Assembly: GCA_035771165.1 (NCBI GenBank)
Contig: JAWNZC010000087.1
Coordinates: 6,117,001 to 6,181,000 of the forward strand
Reading direction: 5' to 3'
Length of the DNA stretch: 64,000 nucleotides
Origin: Paragorgia papillata
Lineage: Eukaryota; Cnidaria; Anthozoa; Scleralcyonacea; Coralliidae
Shown: positions 1 to 9,730 of the stretch, piece after piece
Numbering within the stretch: the first letter of the stretch is position 1
Layout of the letters: each line of letters starts with the position of its first letter
Made by a program: the position numbers and the translations under genes
Notes under the pieces: model-generated
Told to the model about the DNA's origin: nothing
Seen by the model: only the letters and a program-made list of their open reading frames with translations
Database searches by the model: none

Positions 1-476
1 ACCAAGTCAAATATTTAATATTGTCCGTCTTCATTTGCGAGTAATCTCCATTAGCATCATCTATACACAGTCCAGCTATTAATTTAAAATGCATATGACG
101 TTGCAGCGACATTCTTGTTTGAAGCAGCTAAGTGGTAGTTGTTTCTGAAGCTTCAGTAAATAATTATCGAAATGCAAAAGGCTTTGCGCCTTCAACTCAC
201 ATTGCCAGCATACAATCCTTGCACACGACGAATTAAACGTAGCTTAATTGCTCAGCGAATCAAATAATACGAAATTTAACATAATGTAGTTTCCTTACCT
301 TTTTATTTTCGTTTGAAATAACCTCAATAAAAAAATTGAACTTTAATATCCGGTCGCGCACGCTTTTGAGCGACCAGAACTGCATATATTATCTGTCTGA
401 ATAATTGGAAAAAAAGAACTCAAGTGGGCCACGTCTTGTGGATTGAAACAACTGGACACGCTCTAGGAAACATTGG
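1..476. other. Unannotated AT-rich sequence
   Basis: I see no open frame, repeat or RNA motif that I can support here. The stretch is probably intronic or intergenic. Confidence 0.4.
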
Positions 477-915
477 TCAACATTCTCCACCATTGACTGA
501 GTTTTGTAAGTTCGTAAATTGTATTGATTTTGATCGTCAATATTGGCTGTTTTGAGCATGTCCTACCTTGAAGATGGTGCTGAGAGGTCACCTAATAAAT
601 TATTCGAATGAAGTCCTTTAAATCATTGATAACATTTTCGATGGAGAAAATTGTCAGGAGAGGATGGCGACGAATTAGATACCGATTGCAACGAAACTGA
701 TCAGGAAGAAATCCACCATGACGAGACGGATCCTTACGAGAACGTAATGGAACCCAAAGAGGACGATCTTGGTGACAATAAAGGACAGGGAGCTGATGGT
801 CAGCATTTTTTTGCCATTGATTGAGTTTTGTAAGGTTGGAAATTGTATTGATTTGGAACGTAAATATTGCCTGTTCTGGACGTGTTCTACCTTGGTGATG
901 TCGCTGACATATATT
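477..915. repeat. Local direct duplication flanking a possible exon
   Basis: Roughly 110 bp around 480-595 is repeated at about 797-912. Both copies share the words attgagttttgtaag (one mismatch), aattgtattgatt and tctaccttg (one mismatch) in the same order. The copies flank the acidic open stretch at 658-798. The duplication could have arisen by unequal exchange or belong to an unrecognised element. Confidence 0.5.
658..798 (+). CDS. Possible acidic exon (hypothetical)
   Basis: A stop-free stretch follows a plausible splice acceptor (ttgtcag) and ends before a weak GT donor (GGTCAGC). Its translation is very rich in Asp and Glu, with words such as GEDGDELDTD and PKEDDLGDN. Acidic exons of this kind occur in many nuclear proteins and transposases, so no function can be given. 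There is no start codon in the right place and no partner exon that I can identify. It could be chance. Confidence 0.25.
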
Positions 916-1309
916 TATTTTATTTCATTTATTTATAAGTTTTTACACAAGTGGCAGGGACGTTTCATAGAGTTGTTATAGCTAATTAGATCATGTGACC
1001 TCAAAAGTGTTTGTAACTGTCATTTTTGAATTCCTTGATCAATGTACTTGCCAAACATATATAGTTTGTGGGGGGTCATGCAACTTATTTAGTAATCATA
1101 AGCGTATTTATTAATCTTTAATTTCCTAGAAAAAGCATAGTTAAACATTGAGATTTATTAAGCAAGTCTTAGGTTTATACTGGAAAATATAAATACAGTT
1201 GAAATAACATTCCTAAAACATGCATATGATATATGTCGAAATTAAATAAGCTTATATTTTGAAGTCTGTAGAATACCCCCCCTACTTTACCCCGTTGGTG
1301 GTAATTAAG
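916..1309. other. Unannotated AT-rich sequence
   Basis: I see no supported gene or repeat. The short open frame starting at 769 and running into this stretch has no coding features. Confidence 0.4.
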
Positions 1310-2275
1310 TGAGGTGAAATTTGACGACACATTATCGACACGGATTCAAAGTCAAAACAACAGCTGTTTCTGACGTCAATAACACGTTGACAAGGCGTCG
1401 TCGAAACAATGTCGATATTTCAGTGGTTAAGCAACGTTAAATTTGACGACACAATATCGACGTCGGTTCAAGGTCCAAAGAACCACTCTTTGTGATGTCG
1501 ATGACACGTTGGCCAGGCGTAGTCGAAACAGCGTCGGTATTGTTGTGATTAAGTGGCGTGAATTGTGACGACACAATATCGACGTCGGTTCAACGTCGAA
1601 AGAACAACTCTTTATGACGTCGATGACGCGTTGTCAAGACAACGTCGAAACAGCGTCGGTATTGTTGTGATTAATTAAAAGTGGCGTGAATTTTGACGAC
1701 ACAATATCGACGTCGGTTCAAGGTCGAAAGAACAACTCTTCGTGACGTCGATGACACGTTGGCCAGGCGTAGTCGAAACAGCGTCGGTATTGTTGTGATT
1801 AAGTGGCGTGAATTGTGACGACATAATATCGTCGGTATTGTTGTGATTAATTAAAAGTGTCGTGAATTTGACGACACAATATCGACGTCGGCTCAATGTC
1901 GAAAGAACAACTCGTCATGACGTCGAGGACGCGTTGACAAGACAACGTCGAAACAGCGTCGGTATTGTTGTGATTAAGTGGCGTGAATTTTGACGACACA
2001 ATATCGACGTCGGTTCAACGTCGAAAGAACAACTCTTTGTGACGTCACTGACACATTGACAAGACAACATCGATATTGTTGTAATTAAGTGGCGTGAAAT
2101 TTGACGCCACAATATTGACGTCATTTCAACGTAGAGGCAACATCTCTTTCGGACATCAATAAAACGTTCACCAAAGCGACGTTGAAATAACGTCGATTTT
2201 TGGTAGGTCGACGTCGTAACACGACTTTGAGCGCAAATCGACGTCGAAACGATGTCGTGTGCCGTCCGTATACAC
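1310..2275. repeat. Tandem satellite, unit about 125 bp, rich in CGACGT/ACGTCG
   Basis: The phrase gacgacacaatatcgacgtcgg, or a close variant, recurs near 1322, 1445, 1566, 1696, 1816 (truncated), 1869, 1993 and 2103, giving a period of about 110-130 bp. Each unit also carries a GTGGCGTGAATTTTGACG-like lead and an AACGTCGAAACAGCGTCGG-like tail. The unit is packed with short palindromes (CGACGTCG) on both strands. Open frames across it are artefacts of the repeat. Divergence rises towards the right edge (2160-2270), as expected for the old end of an array. Confidence 0.85.
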
Positions 2276-3390
2276 GGGCTGTTGCCTTATAAACAGTAAA
2301 AACTAGAAGATGCGGAATAAAGTTAACTTGAACGAGAGTCTTTGGCCTTTTCTTTAAGTCTAACATGTTTCTAAGTAAAAACGCAACGCATTCTCTCCAA
2401 AAGACCAAATAACCGACAAGAAATTAGGAGATGCAGATGACAGCGATGGATCTACATTAGATTTTACCCTTGTTTTTAATGTGTCTTGCTATAATGATCT
2501 CGTTTCCAGACATTTTACTATTTTGGTACGTTATCGTGTATATTTATTTGTTTGTCGGTGATTGCTATTGTTTGATATTTGAATATACTTTGAATAAGAC
2601 GAAAACGTTGCCCTGGTGGCGTGTTCATATTTTATAATCAAGCGACGAAATATAAAAACTGCGGCGTAACTGGAGTTCGAGTGAAACATTCTGAGATATC
2701 GAGGACATATTTAATAAGTTAAGCACCCAAGCTAAAGATAAAAGAATAAGAAGATCAAAGATTCTTCCAGTAAAACTTATATATATATACTAAGCGCAAA
2801 TTAAAACAATAACTGTCCAAAAACTTGTTTCGGTTTTAAAATCTTGTCGCAAGGTTATACCATTTCTTTAAAAATCCAATATATTTTTTGCCCATTCGAG
2901 CAAGATCAAGCATTATGATACGCCGGGCACCCTCCCACTATCGATTATTTTGATATATACATACCACACGTGACCAGCCTGGTCCGGGATCTTTTCACAG
3001 CGAACGTGGAGGTCGGGCGGCAAACAGAGTTAAGACACTGGGTACGAGGTTGTATTTAAACCACTTTGTTTTACACCAAAGTTTTTTAATGGAAATTCGA
3101 CTGAATATAGAAAGAAATATATATTAATACTTTATTTTGCAGAGGTGTCGTCATTTTGTTCCTTTGGAATATTTTGCGCATGGAAAAAGTATACGGTTTG
3201 GAGACGTGGCACATACGAATACCAATACTATATGATACAAGGTACCTCTTGGAATAAATTTATTTGCTACTTTCTATTTTCTAAAATTTTACATACTATT
3301 ACGAATTATATATTTTGCAAAAACAACATCGGGCCATGACGGATTGATCTATTCACAGATCGATCAGTTGATATTGATTCAGTATTTAAT

Positions 3391-3395
<5 letters not shown>
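2276..3395. other. Unannotated AT-rich sequence
   Basis: I see no gene or repeat here that I can support. The short frame at 3145-3339 lacks domain signals and runs into repeat sequence. Confidence 0.4.

Positions 3396-3428
<33 letters not shown>
3396..3428. repeat. (AT)n microsatellite
   Basis: An almost pure run of TA dinucleotides directly precedes the hammerhead-bearing repeat. The same AT-run next to a hammerhead arrangement recurs near 3706, 3820-3844, 4935 and 62785-62820. Confidence 0.9.
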
Positions 3429-3429
<1 letters not shown>

Positions 3430-3430
<1 letters not shown>

Positions 3431-3715
3431 AACTATGTACGCTCCTTCGGTGTTGTTGAGCACTCTGTGAAGTTGCCGTGGGTACCTATTGGCGATAATG
3501 CAACGCTCACTACCCTTGTGGAAGTTTGAGCACTTTGGGCCCATGCGCACTTCACGCTATCTGAATGTACTTCACCGATGCTGTCCCACATGCAGTTGTC
3601 ACCGACGATCGCATGTGTATAAGTAATTGATGAAATTCATTCAGATTGTTCCAAGCTACACTGATGAGCTGTTGTACAGCGAAACACCGTGTCTGTAGAT
3701 TGAACTATATATAGT
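3430..3715 (+). repeat. Dispersed repeat carrying a hammerhead ribozyme (copy 1)
   Basis: This about 285 bp segment is repeated nearly verbatim, minus its first part, at 4731-4935, and its ribozyme end is repeated inverted at 3850-3950. It ends in a complete hammerhead motif followed by AT dinucleotides. Terminal repeats of Penelope-like retroelements are known to contain minimal hammerheads, and a Penelope relic lies at the other end of this window. Attribution to that class is inference, because no reverse transcriptase is attached here. Confidence 0.65.
3656..3698 (+). ncRNA. Hammerhead ribozyme (type I, minimal)
   Basis: All core elements are present in order. Helix I 5' strand is CTACA, followed by the core CTGATGA. 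Helix II is GCTGT-TGT-ACAGC. The core GAA follows, then helix III ACA-CCG-TGT. The cleavage nucleotide C (3693) follows GT, and the helix I 3' strand is TGTAG. Helix I and helix II pair perfectly. Very short helix III stems of this kind are typical of hammerheads in Penelope-like elements. The predicted cut is after C3693. Confidence 0.88.
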
Positions 3716-3849
3716 TAAAGTTCAAAGACTCAACAGGTTTGATTAGACATTTTTATTACTATTTAGTTTCGTGGTACAAGTGTTGTGTGGTACTCTTCAG
3801 ATAAAATGGTCTAATGTGTATATATATATATGTATATATATATTTCAAT

Positions 3850-3891
3850 ATACAGACACGTGTTTCGCTGTACTACAGTTCATCAGTGTAG
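3850..3891 (-). ncRNA. Hammerhead ribozyme, inverted variant copy
   Basis: Read on the minus strand, the segment shows CTACA, CTGATGA, a helix II of CTGT/ACAG, the core GAAA, an ACAC-GTGT helix III, the cleavage C, and TGTA(T). Helix I has one mismatch at its outer pair. Helix III has almost no loop, which in other small hammerheads favours dimer formation. The flank matches the plus-strand copy at 3620-3655, so this is an inverted copy of the same repeat. Confidence 0.7.
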
Positions 3892-3994
3892 CTTGGAACA
3901 ATCTCAATGAATTTCATTAATTACTTTATACACATGCGATCGTGAAAAATATTTATCAAGATACATCGCTAGAACAATATTCTATTGACAACTT

Positions 3995-4157
3995 TTTGGT
4001 CATACGCCTTTTCTAATTTCTGTTCTCTTGTATTTAATTTTCTTACTCGTAATTTAGGCCAATTACTCCAATAATTTTTTATAGTTTAACTTTATATTAA
4101 CCCATTTATTATTATAATTTTAGGGCCGTAAGGAAGGTACCCTCGTTAAATAAAGTT
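3995..4157 (+). repeat. 3' tail of a truncated LINE
   Basis: The segment ends in ccctcgttaaataaagtttattg, immediately followed by a long pentamer array. LINEs of the CR1/L2 group often end in short tandem repeats after a taaataaa-like signal, and 5'-truncated copies are common. No coding part is left, so the family assignment rests only on this tail and is tentative. Confidence 0.45.
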
Positions 4158-4391
4158 TATTGCATTGCATTGCATTGCATTGCATTGCATTGCATTGCAT
4201 TGCATTGCATTGCATTGCATTGCATTGCATTGCATTGCATTGCGCTACGCTGCGCTACGCTGCGCTGCGCTGCGCTGCGCTGCACTGCACTGCACTGCAC
4301 TGCACTGCACTGCACTGCACTGCACTGCACTGCACTGCACTGCACTGCACTGCACTGCACTGCACTGCACTGCACTGCACTGCACTGCATT
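4158..4391. repeat. Pentanucleotide microsatellite (TGCAT/TGCRC/TGCAC)n
   Basis: About 17 TTGCA units are followed by a mixed GCTAC/GCTGC zone (about 4243-4280) and about 22 TGCAC units. The array is open in three plus frames and one minus frame, which produces spurious Cys-Ile-Ala-Leu-His repeat proteins. The composition changes in blocks, as if separate point variants had expanded in turn. Confidence 0.95.
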
Positions 4392-4538
4392 GTATTGTGC
4401 CATAAATAGCCGTTCTGATCATCATTTGTTATTCAACAAATGTTGTTGTTCAACAAATGTTGGTATCTTCAACTTGTATGAAGATGCTACCAGCGTACCG
4501 CACTCAAGATAGTTGAACGCAATGTGTCTGTACACTTG

Positions 4539-4637
4539 CTACAGAACTGATATCAGTGTCTGTAAATGTGATACAGAACTGATGTTTTGTTAAACAGTTC
4601 TGTATCACATTTACAGACACTGAGATCAGTTCTGTAT
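4539..4637. repeat. Inverted repeat, 43-44 bp arms, 13-base loop
   Basis: The left arm (4539-4581) and right arm (4595-4637) both contain TCAGTGTCTGTAAATGTGA or its complement and are complementary with one or two mismatches. The loop is ATGTTTTGTTAAA. It lies between hammerhead-bearing repeat copies. It may be a tiny foldback or a recombination product of the nearby repeat. Confidence 0.85.
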
Positions 4638-4730
4638 CGGGGTAAACAGACATTGATTAAACCTTAATTTCTTTTGAATTTTCCTAATGAATTATTAACC
4701 AGTTTTAGAAATATATATATATATGCTCAC

Positions 4731-4935
4731 TAACCTCACTACCCTTGTGGAAGTTTGAGCACTCTGGGCCCATGCGCACTTCACGCTATCTGAATGTACT
4801 TCACCGATGCTGTCCCACATGCAGTTGTCACCGACGATTGCATGTGTATAAGTAATTGATGAAATTCATTCAGATTGTTCCAAGCTACACTGATGAGCTG
4901 TTGTACAGTGAAACATCGTGTCTGTAGATTGAACT
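4731..4935 (+). repeat. Dispersed repeat carrying a hammerhead ribozyme (copy 2)
   Basis: The sequence from 4734 on matches 3505-3710 with only a few substitutions, and it is again followed by AT dinucleotides. The two copies are in direct orientation about 1.2 kb apart, with the LINE tail and microsatellite between them. Confidence 0.85.
4885..4927 (+). ncRNA. Hammerhead ribozyme (copy 2)
   Basis: The layout is the same as at 3656-3698: CTACA, CTGATGA, GCTGT-TGT-ACAGT, GAA, ACA-TCG-TGT, C, TGTAG. Two changes occur. One makes the core-proximal pair of helix II a G-T wobble, and the other lies in the helix III loop. Neither abolishes the fold. The retained pairing suggests that it was recently functional. 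Confidence 0.82.
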
Positions 4936-5169
4936 ATATATATATATATATATTTAAAACACGTACTGCGAATGTTTTAAAAAGCATAAAAAAACGACCC
5001 ATTTGGTAAGTTAATTGGCGTAGTAAGTTTGAAAAATAGCATCTAAGCCGAGAAAATCAAAGCTAAAGTTTATATAAATCAGGAGGATTCTTTAGCAGAT
5101 CACGGACGTGGTACTGATTTCCTTTGTGTTATCTTCAAGAATTATTAATGATTTTTTATGTATATATAT

Positions 5170-6005
5170 ATATTAAGAGATTATTAACCGAGAACGAGGT
5201 CTGTACGGGAATATATCCGACCGACGTCTTGAGAGTACGGACCGAGCCGGAGGCGAGGTTCGTACAAAAAAGTCCGAGGTCTGATATTTTCCCGTGGAGA
5301 CCGAGTAAAAGAGGTTAATAAAGCGTTTATTATATGGCTCTTTCAAGTTTTTCGATAATTATTCTATCAAACTTAGTGTGAAAACCTTAGAAATTCACGC
5401 GAGCAAAATCAACATCCGGGACAGCGGTCCAGATACGGAAAAAGACGGACCTTGGTCCGGATACGAATTTTTACGGACCGTGCGTTGACCAATCAGAATT
5501 CAGGTATTACAAAGCCATATAATAATAAGGACTTATTAACCGAGTGCGAGGTCTGTACGGGAAAGTATTTGCCCGAGGTTAACGAGGTTAATAAGGAATT
5601 TATTATAGGGCTATTGGTTCATTCTATTTTTAAGTTTCGAGCGTTGTTTTTGTCTTCGGAGTATGCTGTTTACCTTACCTGTTAAGTTTTTCGTGTCGCT
5701 ACTTGGCCTTCTTGTTTACACCAGTTCGGGCTTTATTTGTCGTGTTTTTAGATAAACAGCTTTAAAGAAAACCAGCAGCAATGTTCTAGCACATTTTATT
5801 GTTCAGAATATTTGAATACAGATAAACAGTTCTCTTTTATTTGTATTCAAATCAACTCAGAAATATCCTCGCCAAAACTTGCAGGGCCGAGAAGAAAGCG
5901 TATTGACCCGGACACAAACCGGAGGTCAATATCGTAAAATCCCGACCTCTCAGGAACCAGTCAGCGTGCGTCGTTTTGCGTACGGACCGGAAATCAAACC
6001 CAGCC
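5170..6005. repeat. Non-autonomous repeat with 'accgag...gaggt' motif family
   Basis: Near-identical leads (ttattaaccgag followed by cgaggtctgtacggga) occur at about 5179 and 5524. Related inverted material (acctctcagg, cgtacggaccgg) closes the region near 5945-5995. The segment is GC-richer than its surroundings and has no coding frame with domain features. It looks like one or more copies of a foldback or MITE family with rearranged ends. Confidence 0.5.
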
Positions 6006-6027
6006 ATATAATAAATATATATATATA

Positions 6028-6640
6028 TGTTAAAGTGAAATTTGTAGCTTGGTGTAATATGAGTAAAATTTGTTCTCAAGCTTTTATACTCAGAAAAATG
6101 GCTGAGTATCCCTGACGGGATTCGAACCCGCGACCTTCTGAAATCTAAACAGACGCTCTGCCGACTGAGCTACTGGGACTCAGACGGGAGTGAGAAGGAT
6201 AAATAGCGATCTGGTTCGTTTTCATGACATGCCAACTTCATACTCGAAGTCACAACACGTCGGTAGTCATGTAGTAATGTTAAAGTGAAATTTGTGGCTT
6301 GGTGTAATATGAGTAAAATTTGTTCTCAAGCTTTTATACTCAGAAAAATGTCTGAGTATCCCTGACGGGATTCGAATCGAAATAGATCAGAAGGTCACGG
6401 GTTCGAATCCCGTCAGGGATACTCAGACATTTTTCTGAGTATAAAAGCTTGAGAACAAATTTTACTCATATTACACCAAGCTACAAATTTCACGTTAACA
6501 TTACTACATGACTACCGACGTGTTGTGACTGTCTGTCTAGATATCAGAAGGTCGCGGGTTCGAATCCCGTCAGGGATACTCAGACATTTTTCTGAGTATA
6601 AAAGTTTGAGAGAACATATTTTACTCATATATATATATAT
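6028..6640. repeat. Cluster of tRNA-derived SINE copies
   Basis: Four partial copies of one unit are present. Two are minus-oriented (6028-6190 and 6279-6375) and two plus-oriented (about 6380-6500 and 6540-6635). Each joins a tRNA T-arm (GGTTCGAATCCCGTCAGGGA) to a shared tail containing ctgagtataaaagcttgag, atgagtaaaattt (as complement) and, in three copies, a cttggtgtaatatg word. The last copy ends in an (AT)n run. The tRNA head plus unrelated tail is the standard SINE architecture. Confidence 0.8.
6108..6179 (-). tRNA. tRNA-like SINE head (72 nt, probably not a working tRNA)
   Basis: The minus strand folds as a cloverleaf. The acceptor strands are GTCCCAG and CAGGGAT, with one A-A mismatch and a G-T pair. 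The D arm is GCTC/GAGC with A-box sequence TAGCTCAGTCGGCAGAGC. The T arm is GCGGG-TTCGAAT-CCCGT with a canonical B box. The anticodon loop TTAGATT would read AGA, but there is no long variable arm as required for serine, position 37 is T, and the anticodon stem has a T-T mismatch. It is therefore best read as the Pol III promoter head of the SINE. Confidence 0.65.
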
Positions 6641-7099
6641 ATATATATATATTACCGGGCAAGTATCTTAATCCAGGTGCAAAAGATGTCCGGGGATTGG
6701 GTACTCTTGTATATAATAAGGTACTGTATAGTGGTATGTATCACACTATAGGGTGTGGTTTTCGAGCTCCGGGTTCTGGGATGGGGTATACAAATTTTCT
6801 ATTTTGGTCCGCAATAGGGTGCTTATTTTGGTTTGGGATAGGGTATGGATGATAATGTGACACCAGGTATGGGAGACGTTATGTTCTTTTTTTTAAATTT
6901 AGGTCTGGGGTAGGGTAAAGAAAATTGCCTTTTTAGGTCTGGGATAGGACCAGGATTTGAGGATACGGTAGGACACTCCTACCCAAAAATTTCCCGAGTA
7001 CCCTCCCCCTCGAGAAACAATGTGGACGTGGGTGGTATAAAGGTGTAAACTGCCAAGATTTATAGTAACAATATATGCATTATATATTTGTCTGAACTG

Positions 7100-7345
7100 C
7101 AAAAGAACGTTTCAGCTCATCAGTGCAGCTCGGAACGAGAATAGATTAATATGGGGACAGAGTGTTCGGACAACTTCTTGAGTGGTGGGCATTGCTTAAC
7201 GCTATCGTTACCCATATATACCCATAGAGTGCTCAAGCACATCCAAATGTGGGAGCATATACATGTTTGTTTAATCTGCAGCTGACGTACGTTTTGCTGT
7301 ACAACAGCTTATCAGTGCAGCTCAGAACGAGTAGGAACATGATGT
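7100..7345 (-). repeat. Decayed hammerhead-bearing repeat fragments
   Basis: On the minus strand, 7345-7270 reads CTGATAAGCTGTTGTACAGC followed by AAAACG. This is the helix II and core of the 3656 ribozyme with two core changes (CTGATGA to CTGATAA, GAAA to AAAA). Near 7110-7140 a second copy keeps CTGATGAGCTGAAACG but has lost most of helix II. Both should be inactive. Confidence 0.55.
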
Positions 7346-7493
7346 ATGAGTTAAGAAGTACAGCTTGCCATCTCATACTCTTTCCATTGCACCCAGTATT
7401 GCTTGTTCTCTCATTCTTGTTTGGCCCGAAAACCAGTCAATTTCGTGGTTGTGGCAATTTGTTAATTAACATGGCATAATAACATAAAAATAA

Positions 7494-7959
7494 CAGTGAT
7501 GGATCCAGCTTGATCTGGTAAGGGGAGGTGCTGCAGGGGCGGATCTAGATTTTTTTTTAACCTTAGTCAAACCATTCCTAGGGGGGTCCAACGGCATGCC
7601 CCCCCGGAATTTTTTTGAATTTTCGGACCTCTGAAATGGCATTTCCTGCATTCTGACGGCACTTTGGAGAAAGATTTAAAAGTTTTAAATCGTGTTTTCA
7701 ATAGTGCATTTCATCAAACCTGGAAGGTGTCAAATAAATTTAGGGATAAAGTGGACGTTTTATAATGGATTTTATTAGCGATGTCACTAGGAAGCTAGAC
7801 ATTAGCAATGTGATTGACATTTTCAATGAAAAGCCACATCGCATCCCACTTCAGCAAGGCACTAATTGAGTAATTGGCACTCCCCCCCCCCCCAGCACCC
7901 TCTTGGCCAAGGGCCAGGGGGGTGCGCACTCCCCGCACCCCCCTGTAAATCCATCACTG
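7494..7959. mobile_element. hAT-type MITE (466 bp)
   Basis: The element starts CAGTGATGGATC and ends with the complement (ATCCATCACTG), an 11 bp perfect terminal inverted repeat beginning with the CAGTG typical of hAT elements. It is flanked by an exact 8 bp direct repeat AAAAATAA (7486-7493 and 7960-7967), the target-site duplication length of hAT transposases. The interior is G/C-homopolymer-rich (7880-7945) and has no transposase, so it is non-autonomous. Confidence 0.88.
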
Positions 7960-7967
7960 AAAAATAA

Positions 7968-8616
7968 TACCACAATATATCATTAGAATCGTTTTTACCT
8001 CTACTATTAAAATTTTGGGGTTTCGGGTCTTGTCGGACAACCCATTTTGCAAATTATGCTAATTTATGCTAATTATTAAAAATATTATTTTAATCTAACA
8101 AAATGTTAAATATTTAACCAGAAAGACTTTACCACCAAACTTTGGAGCAGTTAAATGAAAAGCAGCATTTCACAATTTCAAATTGAAAAAATTAAAGCAA
8201 TATAATGAAACGCAAATATCATATTGATTTTTTAAGATTTTCCATTGTGACCCCCCACGGTGCGCCCGCGCGCGCTCATACACAAGATCATTATACAAGA
8301 ACATACGACCATAATACATCAGTAAGATCGTTTTTAAGTCAGCTATTCAGATTTTAGGTTATTTTGTGTGATATTTACTCCTGTTTGCCATTACAACGCC
8401 GACAACTCTAGGCAAATTTTGTTCGATAATTGCCTGATTGGCCGAGATGGTTTTCGTCAAATTTTAGCAAATCATTGCTAATCTACGAAATAATTACAAC
8501 AAACAAATTCTTATACTTACTTTCGGAGTTGTTAGAGCCCCAATTTTCGTTGGTTTCGCTTTTATATTGACAAAAAAAAAGCCATTTTCTTCTTGCCGAT
8601 ATGCCACGCAGCATTG
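7968..8616. other. Unannotated sequence
   Basis: I see no supported gene. A GC-rich gcgcccgcgcgcgc patch lies near 8262. The stretch ends at the outer edge of the THAP inverted repeat. Confidence 0.35.
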
Positions 8617-8685
8617 GACCTTTAACCTTATAGCAAAAACCGCAATGCATTCTGGTAGTTCGATATCACTTCACTTCTAAGTGAA

Positions 8686-8928
8686 ATGGCCGTCGCGGAG
8701 CGAGCATTTTACTTGGAAGAAGAATTGGCCGATTTGCACGACTTTTTCTTTTGCGAGGACGAAATTAAATCATGTCTAAGGAACAAGGAGCCCCTTCATT
8801 ACATTCTTCAGAAAAGGTAAAGAAATCGCTGGTGTCATTGTCGAGAAAATTGAATTCACAGCCGTTGAAGAGTCGAGTGCTGTTCGAGCAAAACATTCTT
8901 TAACCAAGGTGTTTCTTCCTGTTACAAG
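8686..8928 (+). pseudogene. 5' coding exon of the THAP transposon (frame-disrupted)
   Basis: An ATG directly after the conserved AAGTGAA palindrome opens a frame of about 44 residues (MAVAERAFYLEEELADLHDF...) that stops at a TAA inside GGTAAAGAA. A second frame then continues to a good splice donor (CAAGGTAAGC at 8929). The inverted copy near 12120-12363 keeps the same two-frame layout. Either one base was gained before the duplication, or the first GTAAAG is a used splice site. Its product would be an N-terminal extension of the transposon protein. I do not recognise the fold. Confidence 0.45.
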
Positions 8929-9730
8929 GTAAGCAACCGTATTAATTGCCCTTCAACGAAAGATTTTGCTCTGTGGCTATTCATATGTAGTTTGCCTGTC
9001 TAAATGGCGTATCAGTTGCAGCTGTGAACAGTTCTTTGTAAATTTGCCATTACTTGAAATTGACACACTCGGTGATGCCTTTTAAATAATTTGTTCGATA
9101 AACATGGCCCCCCGAGACAGTATTCTAGGCCTGTTTTGGCGCGAAAATATACAGGCCGTAAGTCGGAATTCAAGTCTTTTCAAAAGCTACATCTCCAATG
9201 TACTGTCACTTGGACTGTTGACCGCTGTGTTTGGTTTCGCATACCCTTGGTAGCTGCATTGGTTCCTGTCTTCGAATAAACCAGTAGGTTATTGAAGTTC
9301 TAGAACTAAGTTTAAGTTGTAAATATAAAAGATATATGCACTAAAACTTGCATTTTCTTTAAAATCCTTCGGTGTTTTTTTCGCTGTGTTGTATACTTCA
9401 ATTAGTTGTTAAAACAGTGAGTTTACAATAACTTCGTAACATAGATATTACATAGCTAGCTTTCGAATTCTAAATTCTATTTCCAGCTAGTTGTTTTATA
9501 AATATAATATATAAACCAGTCCAGGCAGGGGTTAAACTTCACAAATACAACAATATTTTATGCTTAAATTTTTAATAGTTTTAAATACATACTGTTAATA
9601 AAATTAATTGTAAATAAATTTGTAAATACACCTGTAAATATTAAATATATAATTTAAATTATGTAGTACTTAAATAGCAAATAGTGCGGTTAATACATTT
9701 TAATAGTAGGAATATAAAGTTAGATAATAA

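Noticed and set aside
1675..2408. Three minus-strand ORFs across the satellite
   Set aside because: They repeat with the satellite unit and show no protein features beyond its periodicity.
4157..4512. Four overlapping ORFs encoding Cys-Ile-Ala-Leu-His repeats
   Set aside because: They are translations of a pentamer microsatellite, whose 5-base period opens several frames at once.
6108..6179. Functional nuclear tRNA-Ser(AGA)
   Set aside because: It lacks the long variable arm, has mismatches in the acceptor and anticodon stems, and is embedded in a repeated SINE unit.
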